64,000 nt of DNA. Source: Lepidostoma basale. Taxonomy: Eukaryota > Arthropoda > Insecta > Trichoptera > Lepidostomatidae. Where the stretch lies: contig JAHDVF020000445.1 of NCBI GenBank assembly GCA_022606425.2, positions 310,001 through 374,000 on the forward strand, written 5' to 3'. Positions 1 to 9,344 of this stretch are shown here, in pieces. Under the pieces are notes generated by a model, which saw only the letters and a program-made list of their open reading frames with translations, had not been told where the DNA came from and made no database searches. A program made the translations under genes and the position numbers. The number at the start of each line of letters is the position of its first letter. The stretch's first letter is position 1.

Positions 1-374
1 GTACTCGAGGCGTTTACAGGACTTATGACCTGTCATTGGTTGGGTTAAGCGATCACTTTATGTTAACAACATTCCCCATCCCATTTAATAAAGATTTTCT
101 GCTTAATGCTTACAAATAATCTTAATAGGTAGCGCTAGTGTAGATTGACCTAAAAAATGTGAAGTTATTTAACATAGTAGCATATATACAAGTTCCAAAA
201 AATTGTCAGACGTGGTGGTCATAAGAAGGGCGGAATGGGGAATGTTGTTGACATAAAGTGATCGCTAAACCCAACCAATGACAGGTCATAAGTCCTGTAA
301 ACGCTTCGACTACCATATTCTGTTTCCAAAAAAAATTACATCTTCGCCTCTATTGAGATACAATTAATCCTTAA
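1..374. repeat. FB-alpha foldback element, left edge cut by window
   Basis: Bases 1-80 and about 236-310 are inverted copies of each other around GACAGGTCATAAGTCCTGTA. The right end reads CAATTAATCCTTAA (361-374). The same arms recur at 8931-9318 and 56711-57074, the last with both ends present. This is a non-autonomous foldback (MITE-like) element without coding capacity. The left end lies outside the window. Confidence 0.75.
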
Positions 375-383
375 AATTCATTA

Positions 384-878
384 TATGAATTGTGTACACC
401 TTGTTATCAAAAGTAAAAACCTTCATAAATAATAATTTTCTTTAGATCCTTGTGAAATGTCTCAAGAATCAAAATGTTTATATTTTTTAATAATGTCTAG
501 AAGAGTTATTATTTTGTTAGCAGATTATGACTTGTAACGTTGTGTAGAATTAATGATCTTTATAAATATTTCTCATAAAGGAAACGAGTTGTTTTGTTGA
601 AATAAACTTTTAATAGGCTGTTGAATAAAGCAGGTAGCTACCACCTCCCCCGTTCCTCGTCTCGGGTACTTACTTAATAATTTTTCATTCTTCAAAATGT
701 TTTTTTTTCCTAAGAGCATTATTCGAATTTTTTATTCAAACTTCATAAAAATCTGAATCCATCTTTCTCTATATAATAGCCAAATAATGTATTATGTATC
801 CAATATTTTACAGATCACGCTATTAGCTAAACGATTGCAAGTTTTTTTTGGTTTATTATTTTTTAATTAATATTACAT
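384..878. other. AT-rich stretch, nothing recognised
   Basis: Strongly AT-rich with homopolymer T runs and one short GC patch near 640-665. No ORF of note, no RNA gene and no repeat shared with the rest of the window was seen. Confidence 0.5.
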
Positions 879-879
879 A

Positions 880-1160
880 ATTCATTGTTTTGGCGAAAAA
901 CACTATGATACATCAACATTATCAACTGCTTAATTTGAAGCACTGCTATAATATCATAATTTATTTATTTAAATTGGAATAAACAGCTGTTTTGTCAACC
1001 AATGTAAGCATCATAAGATGATCCATACAACTATAAATGTTATGTGTAACACCATATGATGTCAACATCGGTCAGCGAAACAGCTGTCGCGACAATATCA
1101 GAAAATTGTAATTAATTAATTATAAAATATTACATCAGTGTTCCAAAACATACATTTATA
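880..1160. repeat. FB1 foldback element, decayed copy
   Basis: Starts with CATTGTTTTGGCGAAAAACA and contains both arms: a minus-strand arm near 988-1022 and a plus arm near 1044-1093 with GAAACAGCTGTCGCGAC. The hammerhead-like core has decayed to CATATGA here. Related copies are at 14.1, 22.0, 25.0 and 45.1 kb. Confidence 0.7.
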
Positions 1161-1567
1161 ATAGTAAAAAATATGAAATCATTACTTATCCTTGCAAGCT
1201 TTATGAATAAAATGGATGAGAGATTAATAGTTTTAAAGTTTTACAGCAGTAAGCTTATAAAAAAAGCTACGATTTAAGAAATTGTTAGATTAGAAGTTCA
1301 TTGTAAATGATAATAATTAAAAAAAATGTGAAAAAACATTTTAAAAACAGATATTTAGTTAAACAGGATTCTGATTTTGAAAATTTGGTTTGGTTCATGT
1401 GGTGCGGTGCTCCTGTAAATTTGGAGATATTTCGTGTATAAGTGAATTGTTTTGGTCAATTTAACTGTTGCCGCACTTTATAATAGTTAATTGTGACACG
1501 TAATACGTTTGTACTGTTTTGCTGTTAAAATTATATTAGTTTTATCGTTTTTATAAAGAATTTTGAC
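1161..1567. other. AT-rich stretch, no gene
   Basis: No recognisable gene or shared repeat. The short minus ORF over 1487-1693 lies partly in the neighbouring SINE and is not convincing as a gene. Confidence 0.45.
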
Positions 1568-2077
1568 AGGTATAAAAATTAATTTTTCATTTGTTCCAAT
1601 GACAATTTGAATAATTTCTTCAATATTATTCAATAATATTATTTTTAAGTTCTTTCTGGTTAAGTGCCTAAAAACAGTGGATACGTGTAACATAAATTAA
1701 ATCAACACCAAAGTCCGGATCGTCCATGTCAACATGTGCAAAATCGAAAAAAAAAACATTATACATAAATTAAATAGACAATATGTGCACTATCTAAAAA
1801 GAACATTTTATGTTAAATTATAATTATTTTGTTATTTTATTTTATATCATATTATTTTATATTATTTGTTTAAGATTTATTTTGTGGGTGTTGGACGATT
1901 GAAGTGTGCGCGGGAGATACCTATTGGTGGCGATGAGGTTCGCAACCCATCACACCGCGTCTCCTGCGCGGCGAAAAGAGAAGGATGGAGTGCCGCATCA
2001 GTAAAAGTGTGACAGTCCATTCTTTCTGCCTACCCTTTCGGGGAGACGGCGTGATGGTTAGTTAGTTAGTTAGTTAT
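1568..2077 (+). mobile_element. SINE S1, long copy with (TTAG)n tail
   Basis: A roughly 500-bp retroposon. An AT-rich 5' half (GATACGTGTAACATAAATTA, ACAATATGTGCAC) is shared with copies at 32769 and 48338. The body begins near GTGGGTGTTGGACGAT and contains GGTTCGCAACC (1937-1947), a good match to a pol III B box. The last ~60 bases, with TTTCTGCCTACCC, TTTCGGGGAGACGGCGTGAT and (GTTA)n, are shared with LINE-A. No ORF. The A box is not clear, so the head type (tRNA or other) is open. Confidence 0.75.
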
Positions 2078-2094
2078 TTAGTTAAAACCCACTA

Positions 2095-2130
2095 ATGTTT
2101 GTGTCTTCGGCCGGTTTTGCCAGCTCGCAG
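2095..2130 (-). repeat. FB3-like fragment
   Basis: Contains GGCCGGTTTTGCCAGCTCGC, which resembles the FB3 arm with its ACCGGT palindrome seen at 46.6 and 41.9 kb. Confidence 0.4.
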
Positions 2131-2166
2131 CCATATATGTTATATATAAAAAATATCTAAATTATA

Positions 2167-2781
2167 GTGACAAATTTGTTTCGCCTTGCAAGGGAATTCT
2201 AAACGCCCGCAGCACACCTCCGCTGCGAAATATGAGTAGCGGAACCGCTGGATGAATTCCGCTGCGATCAAGTGTACTCGTATATTGAGTAGCGGAACTG
2301 GGCGGCGGAACATCACGCGAGTCAGTTGAGTTCTCTCCATACCTGCAATTTTTTCATATTATTTTTATAGTCTGGATGATTTCACAAATAGAGAATAGAA
2401 TTTCTGACCTATTGAATTAATTTTTCTGTAAAATCAACGTCCATTTTATGAAAAAAATGGAGTTTCGCTTTTTATTTTTGTCGATTTCCACAAACACAAC
2501 GCGGCACTGCAACTAAATGGCGGCCGGAGCGCGGAGGTGTGGCCGGCGTCGGAGCAGATCGACGAAACCGCGCGGGGAAAGACATAGAATTATAGTCAAA
2601 TGTATGCGTTAGAACAGGCAGCTCCGCTAGTGTTCCGCTTCTCCTACATACGGATAAGACATGGCGAAATTATTGCGGCACCGCTGTTATGGTTTCGCAG
2701 CGGAGGTGTGCTACGGGCATCAAACTGACTGTCAGTTGTCACCATTATTTATATTATTTTTAATAGCTAAAAATTAAAAAT
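2167..2781. repeat. FB6 foldback element split by TIR-M
   Basis: Outer parts 2167-2204 (GTGACAAATTTGTTTCGCCT) and 2719-2781 (CTGACTGTCAGTTGTCACC) make one FB6 copy. The uninterrupted paralogue lies at 3235-3372 and another at 45868-46045. On the minus strand the arm gives GAAACAAATTTGTC, the palindromic stem III signature discussed in the findings. Confidence 0.7.
2205..2718. mobile_element. TIR-M, GC-rich non-autonomous DNA transposon
   Basis: About 514 bp with inverted ends: GCCCGCAGCACACCTCCGCT on the left and the complement of GCAGCGGAGGTGTGCTACGG on the right. Repeats of AGCGGAAC lie inside the ends. It is much richer in GC than its surroundings. Flanks TTCTAAAC and ATCAAACT suggest a decayed 7-8-bp target duplication. 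The empty paralogue at 3235 lacks it. No ORF of useful length, so the superfamily is undetermined. Confidence 0.7.
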
Positions 2782-3234
2782 ATCTTAATGATCCTCTCAT
2801 TATTTTGTTCATAACACCATCATTCGCACCGCATTCACTTCTTATATTTCTTCGACATTCTATCATACACAGAGTATCCTCACATTCGTCTAAGAGATCT
2901 CATTTCTACTGCATTTATTCGACTTTCATCCTTCTTTTTCCAGTTTTGGTTTGGAAATATGGAAAGATGAATGAAGAAATAATGGTAAAAAAGATATACG
3001 TTAAATATGTAAATGGAACTAGAAATAGAGGAAGACCGGGGAAAACGTGGCAGATCAAATAAATCAAATATTAAATGTCGGCCACGTGAGGAGCCAGAGA
3101 ATCGACGCGCGTGCATGACACGATGTATGAATATTGAGGAAGCGAGAGAATAATGTCAGGAAAGAAAAGTGTGGCAGTCCATTCTTTCTGCCTACACCTT
3201 CGAGGAGACGGCGTGATGGTAAGTTAGTTAGTTA
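2782..3234 (+). mobile_element. LINE-A copy with 5' inversion
   Basis: 2948-3234 is plus-strand LINE-A 3' sequence: it codes for NEEIMVKK, then RGRPGKTWQIK and a CMTRCMN-like part, and ends in (GTTA)n. 2782-2947 is the immediately upstream LINE-A segment, inverted. Read on the minus strand it ends GGATCATTAAGAT, and the plus part begins GGTTTGG, exactly the next bases of uninverted copies. This is the twin-priming signature of target-primed reverse transcription. Confidence 0.8.
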
Positions 3235-3372
3235 GTGACAAAATTTGTTTCGACTTGCGAGGACATTCTCAAGCTGACTGTCAGTTGTCACCATTATTTA
3301 TAATATAAAATTTTTTTTTTTAACTAAATAATAATAATGTCCATGTAAAACCAAAAGAACAATAGTTTTTAA
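3235..3372. repeat. FB6 foldback element, uninterrupted copy
   Basis: GTGACAAAATTTGTTTCG to CAGTTGTCACC, followed by the same AT-rich flank as the 45.9-kb copy (CCATGTAAAACCAAAAGAAC). It is the empty-site paralogue of the copy split by TIR-M. Confidence 0.65.
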
Positions 3373-3376
3373 TACA

Positions 3377-4235
3377 TCTTCTTTTTTCTGTGTCCTGTTA
3401 GGTCTCCCCAACGTCGACTATCACCCTTAGTGATGACCTGGGGAAAAATATCCAGAGTGGTATCCCCTTGCCTTCTCTGGAGGATTTTCTGTCAGGGTTA
3501 CCTTCCCTTAGCTGGGTGCATCCAGTTTTATGGCGCTGGAAGCTCGCCATTCGTCCTCTCTCTATCTGCTATGGCACTAAGTAATATGTGCCACATTGCT
3601 CGGGGTTCGCGGGGTCTTTAAAAAGACCTCTCATGGACGCTACAGAGTTGGACTTAATAGTAGTGTTGCTCTTGTAAATCAAATCAGTTTATTTTCTCAA
3701 AAGACATTACAAACATTTTTTATAGTTTAAGGCATCTATTGAGAACAGGTAAAACATAATAAATATATAATACCAGGAACGCATGAGAGATGGTTCGACA
3801 TTAGGAATACAAGATACTCTCCAAAGTCAAGAGTATTTGTCTTCTGAATGTACTTTCACGAATATGAAAGACATCGATCTCCGAAGCGATCATGTTCAGC
3901 AGTTTTATTGCTCTCCCCACCGGCATCACCGGAGGCAGGTTGGTTCTGCATGTTGGGAGATAAAACAGTCTGTGCTGACGCTGTCGAAGATAACCATCCG
4001 GAACATAAAGATGGATAGCCTCCAAGATGACGGAATTCTCAAAGAATCCCCTGATAAGTCTGAAGAAATGGGTAAGTGTGCACCCATCCCTTCTTATCTG
4101 TAAACTATTGGTCCCCAGCATGCCCAACAGGAATGCAGTGGGATAAAGCCACGGATAGCTACCAAACTCCCTCATGTATGCAACATGCAACATGGCGCCT
4201 TACGACATTTTGGAGAGGCATGCTTTCCAGCAAAC
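3377..4235 (-). mobile_element. SINE-like X, split by LINE-J
   Basis: Reading on the minus strand, the 3' end (right after the TTCTTTT run at 3377) matches the RTE 3' end (AGTCGACGTTGGGGAGACCT). Upstream is an X-specific body containing AGAGAAGGCAAGGGGATACC and GGCAATGTGGCAC-like sequence. The 5' part resumes at about 4190-4235 after the LINE-J insertion. The paralogue at 9409-9793 lacks LINE-J. No ORF and no clear pol III boxes. Confidence 0.6.
3680..4185 (-). mobile_element. LINE-J 3' end (CR1/L2/Jockey-like RT C-terminus)
   Basis: Minus-strand ORF over 3801-4193 encodes the end of a non-LTR reverse transcriptase after the catalytic core, with YLRQRQHRLFYLP, CRTNLPPVMPVGRAI and ASEIDVFHIRESTFRRQ. 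The 3' UTR ends AATAAACTGATTTG. The same family occurs at 11.5, 31.1, 52.1, 54.9, 56.1 and 57.6 kb with pentameric tails built on TGATT or TGAAT. The copy is 5'-truncated and sits inside element X. The clade is inferred from general resemblance. Confidence 0.7.
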
Positions 4236-4789
4236 ATACTCATAAGAAATACTGTTTAATTAACATTATTCTACAAAACAGACGTTTCCATTGGTATTTA
4301 TTATTTTATTTGAACTTTTAATATATATTTTATGAATCAATAAGCACATTTTTAATAAGTCAAGAAAAATATACTCAACACTCGAAAAAGCAGTGGTTTA
4401 GTTCGTATAAAAATCACGTTCTTTAACTATTTAATAATCGTGCGAGTGATTCAGTTCTATTGATATTGTCATCGACCAGAAGCTGGGCAGATTCCGGCGG
4501 TCCACGGGCCTAGAATAGACTCTAAACACTTTTACTGGCTATCTAAATTTGTCGCGACTCCGTGTCGATCGCTGATCTTCTTGTTTCCGACATTCCCCGG
4601 GTAGTTTCCGAGTCAACCGCCAGATGGCACTACCTTGGCAGGAGGCGAGATTTACTGTGTTTATTTTCAAATTGTTTTCATCAAAGCAAGTGCTAAAACA
4701 TATGCGGTCAGTGGAGTAACTAATAATTTATTCGAATTCAATTTTAAAAAATAAAAATAAAAAGCATAGCAATTGCAATTGGGGTGCAG
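4236..4789. other. No gene; repeat-poor island at 4470-4660
   Basis: 4236-4470 is AT-rich with a scrap resembling the FB4 end (ACAAAACAGACGTTTCCATT). 4470-4660 is GC-balanced (CCGGCGGTCCACGGGCC, CGACATTCCCCGGGTAG) and not repeated in the window. No ORF is convincing. Confidence 0.4.
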
Positions 4790-5044
4790 TGCGAATGAAA
4801 GTGTTATGAACAAAATAATGAAACGATTTTTAAGATGGATTGGACACATATAATAAATGAATGAAGAAATAAAGATTAAGAAAGCATGTTAACGAAGTGA
4901 ACGGAAAAAGAAATAGAAGAAAACGTGACACGGTCATCATCTTCATACCATAAACTGATATGATTTATATAACGAAAGGGTCATTAAGATGGTTTGAACG
5001 AATACAAAGAATAAATTAAGAAAGCGTTGTAAATAATGAATATG
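4790..5044 (+). mobile_element. LINE-A fragment, heavily decayed
   Basis: Shares GTGTTATGAACAAAATAATG, TTTTTAAGATGGATTGGACA and a lysine-rich stretch with better LINE-A copies but has many substitutions. No tail is left. It abuts an opposite-strand LINE-A. Confidence 0.6.
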
Positions 5045-5580
5045 TTAACTAACTAGCTAACTAACCATCACGCCGTCTCTCCGAAGGGGTAGGCAGAAAG
5101 AATGCCACACTTTTCTTTCCTGACATATTTCTCTAGATTCCTCAACATTCATACATTGTGTCATACACGCGTGTCGATTTCTTTGACTCCTCACGTGGCC
5201 GACATGAAATATTTGATTTATTTGTTTATGCCACGTTTTCCTCGGTCTTCCTCTACTTCTGGTTCCATTCACATCGGTAACATATATATTTTTTACTATT
5301 CTTTCTTCATTAATTCATTCCATGTGTCCAAACCATTTAAATGATCCTTTCATTATTTTGTTCATAACACCATCATTCGCACCGCATTCACTTATTATAT
5401 TTTCATTCGACACTCTATAGTACACAGAGCATTTCACACATTCGTCTAAGAGATCTCATTTCTATTGTATTTGTTCTTGTTTCATCCTTCTTTTGCCAGT
5501 TCCATGCTTTGCTTCCACACATAAGGGTCGGTAGAAGAACACCATTGTGCACTGCCATTGTAGCTTTTTTGGAATAATAT
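5045..5580 (-). mobile_element. LINE-A, one of the longest copies
   Basis: The (TAAC)n tail is at the left. On the minus strand it encodes AVHNGVLLPTLMCGSKAWNW, QKKDETRTNTIEMRSLRRMC, then GTRSRGRPRKTWHKQINQIF and CMTQCMNVEESREICQERKV before the tail. The order of motifs follows other non-LTR RT C-termini (thumb/connector region ending in GRPRKTW). Frames are broken and the RT catalytic core is missing (5' truncation). Confidence 0.8.
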
Positions 5581-6344
5581 GTTAATGACGTAAATATACA
5601 ATGTTTTAAAAAGAAATGTTTGATTTTAAAGTTCATAGATTTGCGCGAAATTAAAGGTAATCTCGAATTGAAATAACTGTTGCACGTTTCTTTAATCTTA
5701 CTTAAATAATAATCGTATATTAAGGTATTTGCATCAAGGCAATTGCCGAAGTAAAAAACACAAGAATTTGATAATGAAATGGAATAAACGCGCTCGGAGC
5801 AATCAATTTTAATCAGAGTGCTTAAATTCCCCCAATAAAAGGGGCCAGATACAACTATCTCATCATAGTGGGAATATTGCGCCCAAGGATTCGGCCAGGA
5901 GCCCATAAAATTTCATGGATGCCTTTGGAAAACATTGGTCTGGCTCGTAAAAAGCGCCTATGATCGTTCTTAGTCAGATCGCGTTTTCGAATAAAACTAA
6001 AGTCCTATTCAGGCTCGATGGCTGAATTAAATTTAATCCCGTTCCCGATTGAACGGACAAGATGAAGTATTCTTAATCACGTGAAAAACTCGTTTCGATC
6101 GCTTCTTATTTATAGTTTCCTGATACATTCGTTTTGCAGAAGAACGATTTGTTCGGCCGGATTACTCTCGCTCGAAATCTTAGGAGAGAATTTAGCGATT
6201 TTCTCGCTACGTGAGGGGAGAATGCATGTTTTCTGTTTTCAAATATTTATCAGTTTTCACACCTGATAACCGATAGTTCCTATTTACTTTAGCACGCACA
6301 TTTATTTCTTCATTAAAATAATATTTTTATACATCTTCATTATT
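5581..6344. other. Repeat-poor island, no gene
   Basis: From about 5740 to 6240 the sequence is GC-balanced and not repeated in the window (GGAATATTGCGCCCAAGGATT, TCGTTCTTAGTCAGATCGCG). The open frames end quickly. It could be unique intronic or regulatory sequence. I cannot assign a function. Confidence 0.4.
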
Positions 6345-7440
6345 CTTCTTCTTTCGGTGCCGTGTCAGGTCTCCCCAACGTTGGCGATCACTACAGCAAA
6401 GGCATCTCTATCCTGCGCCGCTTAGAACAGGTTCTGAACTCTTGTTATTCCTGTCATCTCTTTAATGTTCTGCAGCCAGGACAGCTGCCTTCTACCAACT
6501 CCCCGACGACCCTCCACTTTACCCATTTATATCAGTCGAAGGAGGTGGTATTTTTCTCCCCTCAGCACAAGACCTAAATATTATTATTATTATTATTATT
6601 TTGTTGAGTCGCTCTTTACATCATGACAGCAAGAGCCAAATCGATGTAAGGGTATTATAGCTATCATAGTGATTCTCGTGACATGTGATAGGTAGCTAAT
6701 CTATCGTCATTTTTTTGTCACCTGAATTCTACACCAAACCAATGACAGTGTGACAATCACACTGCCCTCGCCGGGAATCGAACCCGGAACCTTCGGGGTG
6801 GCAGTCAATGCACTTACCACTCGGCCACGAAGGTCATATGAGACCTTTCTAATTTTCACATTCGTCAACAGCTCTCTATTGGCTCTGGCTCTCTGCAGTA
6901 CGTCTGCATTACTGACCCTATCGGTCCACAGTATACGGAGCATTCTGCGGTATATCCACATCTCGAACGCTTCCAACCGGTTCATTGCATTCTCTATCAG
7001 AGTCCAGGTTTCGCAGCCATATAGTAGAACAGACCATATATAACATTTAATCAATATTTGTCGGAGTTTCAAGTTAAGATTATCGTTGCAAAATAATGTT
7101 CTCATTAAATGCAGCTCGTGCAACTTCAATTGTGCATTTTATTTCAATGTCCGGGTCAAGCGCTTTAGTGATAATGCTCCCAAGGTACTTAAATTGGTCG
7201 ACCATTTCAACATTTGCACCATTCAGTTGCAGAGTGGATGAAAAATAGTTTAGTCACCCAAATGTCATCCATTTGGTCTTCTTAACGTTGATTTTCAAGC
7301 CCAGATCCTCTCCTGCTATATCTATTTTATTTAGGAGTTCTTGGAGATCGGGTATACTATCAGCTAAAATAACTGTGTCATCAGCATACCTGATGTTATT
7401 AACAAAAATCTCAATCGGATAGATTATCTCCAATTGATCC
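6345..7440 (-). mobile_element. RTE-like LINE with YADD box, split by SINE S2
   Basis: Minus strand, (GAA)n tail at the left. Segment 6836-7440 encodes, in reading order, NNIRYADDTVILADSIPDL (catalytic YADD at 7377-7388), a KINVKKTKWMTFG stretch that meets a stop, KLRQILIKCYIWSVLLYGCE and RLEAFEMWIYRRMLRILWTD. Segment 6345-6577 carries the C-terminus. The motif set YADD, LYG-ET, LEAFEMW-RRM, WTDRVSN and VIANVG is typical of RTE/BovB-like ORFs. Frameshifts and stops show it is dead. Confidence 0.85.
6578..6835 (-). mobile_element. SINE S2 with (ATA)n tail, inside RTE
   Basis: tRNA-like head on the minus strand: TGGCCGAGTGG A box and GGTTCGATTCC B box. The body includes TAGAATTCAGGTGAC, and the 3' domain has CGATTTGGCTCTTGCTGTC plus (AAT)n. 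It cuts the RTE copy between its C-terminal codons. The intact RTE order is visible at 39.8-40.4 kb. Confidence 0.85.
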
Positions 7441-7769
7441 CAATAAACCCATCATAATTGTGTATTTTTTATTTTTATTTATTTATTTAACAAATTTATG
7501 AAAAATTACAGGAACATTTTACAACTTATAAACAATATTTTATAAATAATTAATAATATGAATGTCGCAAATGAGTAAAACAACAAAAACATTAAATATC
7601 GGTACTTAGAACATATTGAAAGCATTTTCGACGAAAGATCGCAAGACCGGCATCTCTTACCTAATTTGACAATTCGTTATATAATTTTAATCCTCTATAA
7701 AAAAACACCTTTCTCTGTACTTTCAAGTCTGGGTCTCCGAAGTCGGAATGACCATATTAATCAATTACT
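7441..7769. other. AT-rich stretch, no gene
   Basis: Poly-T and ATTTATTTATTTA tracts, then AACACCTTTCTCTGTACTTT and GGTCTCCGAAGTCGG. No ORF, RNA gene or shared repeat was found. Confidence 0.4.
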
Positions 7770-7905
7770 GATATGCGGCCTTGTCACAGTGCTTGTCACG
7801 ATGTGTGAATGTATAAGAGGCGCAAGAGCTATATCGAGATAGAAAAGTGTGGCAGTCCATTCTCTCTACCTACCCCTCCAGAGATGGTTAGTTAGTTGGT
7901 TAGTT
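7770..7905 (+). mobile_element. LINE-A 3' fragment
   Basis: Contains GTCACGATGTGTGAATGTAT, AAAAGTGTGGCAGTCCATTC and a (GTTA)n tail. The hairpin CCTTCGGGGAG of better copies is shortened to CCAGAG. Confidence 0.7.
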
Positions 7906-7929
7906 TATGCGATATTTCACAGCTTCAAA

Positions 7930-8505
7930 CCGCCGACCTTCGTGGCCGAGTGGTAAGTGCATTGGCTGCCAACATGAAGGTTCCGGGTTCGATTTCCGGC
8001 GAGGGCAGTGTTATTATCACACTGTATTTGGTCTGGTGTAGAATTCACGTGACAATAAAATGGCGATAGATTAGCTACCTATCCACATGACACGAGAATC
8101 ACTTCTTCTTCTCTGGTTTCAATCCTGGGATTGGTTTGCAGCAATTTCCTCCATTATTCTCCTCCATTTTTCCCTATCTTGTGCGGCTCTTTTGAGATCT
8201 GCATATGATGAGCAGTGTACGTCCACCAACAGGTCCTCCAGGTACTCTCGGCGTGGGCGTCCCCTAGAGTTTGTCCCCTCGATCATACCCTCCATTATGG
8301 CATGCAAGAGACCTTCTTGACGTATTACATGGCCGATCCATCTTGCACGCCTTTCGGACAAGGTCCTGAGCAGGTGCCTTCCTCCTTCGATTCCTTGAAG
8401 AACTTCCTTGAGAATCACTATGATAGCTATAATACCGTTTACATCGAATTGGCTCATGCTGTCATGATGTAAATAGCGATTTAACAAAATAATAACAATA
8501 ATAAT
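7930..8505 (+). mobile_element. SINE S2, split by LINE-B
   Basis: A box TGGCCGAGTGG at 7943-7953 and B box GGTTCGATTTCC at 7986-7997. The body runs to GAGAATCAC (8094-8102). After the LINE-B insertion it resumes GAGAATCACTATGATAGCTA at 8410 and ends in the TCGAATTGGCTCATGCTGTC 3' domain with an (AAT)n tail. Joined, it is a near-complete S2. Confidence 0.85.
8103..8409 (-). mobile_element. LINE-B 3' end, insertion in S2
   Basis: The minus ORF encodes ERRARWIGHVIRQEGLLHAI, then a GRPRREYLEDLL motif and SYADLKRAAQDREKWRR, the C-terminus of a non-LTR RT. It ends AACCAGAGAAGAAG. The 9-bp direct repeat GAGAATCAC (8094-8102 and 8410-8418) is its target duplication. 5'-truncated. Relatives at 22.3, 28.8 and 39.36 kb. 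Confidence 0.85.
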
Positions 8506-8930
8506 AAATGTCTTAACAAATATTCAAGTGATTAAATGCTATGCATTGAAAAAAGAACAGAACAATACACTATAGAGAAGTGTATTTATATCAATAAAAT
8601 TCCTTTAATATAGGAATTTGTAATTTTGTACCGTTGGGTGGGTGTCGAGAAAGATAATTACAAAAATGTTCCGCTTATTTTCCACTCTTAAATAAATCCA
8701 GCGTAATGGCGATATTTCATTTTGGGAAGAATGTTAGAATTACTGTTGGGCAAATACGTGAAACAGGCAAACAGAGAGTTTAAATATGCGTGACCTTTCG
8801 GGGCGAGTACGGCTAACATTAGCCGCAGTATATCCAGACGGAAATAGAAGCCGACTTGTCGAACTGAGTATGACATCTCCCTCCATATGGTTTTCGCTGC
8901 AATAATAAACAAAATGTTATTTTTTGTGAA
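8506..8930. other. Low-repeat stretch, no gene
   Basis: Includes a GC-balanced patch at about 8740-8890 (GCGTGACCTTTCGGGGCGAG). The 74-residue minus ORF over it is not recognisable. Nothing else supported. Confidence 0.35.
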
Positions 8931-9318
8931 TGTATACTTATACTTGTATACGAATACTGGATTTCACCCACCGTGGGTTATCAATTCAAATAATAAACAT
9001 AAATCTCCATAGATGGCGTTAGTATGTAGATTATATATAGAGTAATCTTAAAAAGATTAACATATGTAATCAAAATCTTCATAGATGGCACATTGAAACT
9101 GACATGTGAAACCTGGCATAGATTTGTAACATATATACAACCTCCAAAATGTGTCATACATGGTCATAAAGAAAAGGTGGAATGGGGAATGTTGTAATTA
9201 CATAAAGCGTGCGCTTAACCCAACCAATGACAGGTCATAAGTTCTGTAAACACATTGATCAACCATATTCAGTTTCCAATTTGCATATTCGTCTTTATTG
9301 AGATACAATTAAATCATG
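8931..9318. repeat. FB-alpha copy
   Basis: Right arm AACCCAACCAATGACAGGTC and end GAGATACAATTAAATCATG. The internal part with ATAGATGGCG and ATATATACAACCTCCAAAAT matches copy 1. The flanking patch ATACGAATACTGGATTTCACCC (split quote of a shared ~40-bp segment) recurs inverted beside the 56.7-kb copy, so the repeat may extend further. Confidence 0.65.
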
Positions 9319-9344
9319 AAAATGTTAATTCTTCTATGTTCGCC

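Noticed and set aside
236..310. Hammerhead-like reading of the FB-alpha arm (CCAAUGA, ACAGG/CCUGU hairpin, UAAAC)
   Set aside because: The G12 position is U, the core lacks U4 and G5, and no palindromic stem III follows, so it does not meet the pattern used for FB1-FB6.
5415..5906. 163-codon minus-strand ORF as a possible gene
   Set aside because: Its C-terminal half is LINE-A (QKKDETRTN, MRSLRRMC) read through from unrelated island sequence; no start context or domain supports a host gene.
7930..8000. Possible functional tRNA gene
   Set aside because: A and B boxes are present but the acceptor stem does not close and the sequence continues into the repeated S2 body; several dispersed copies show it is a SINE head. 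The same holds for S3.
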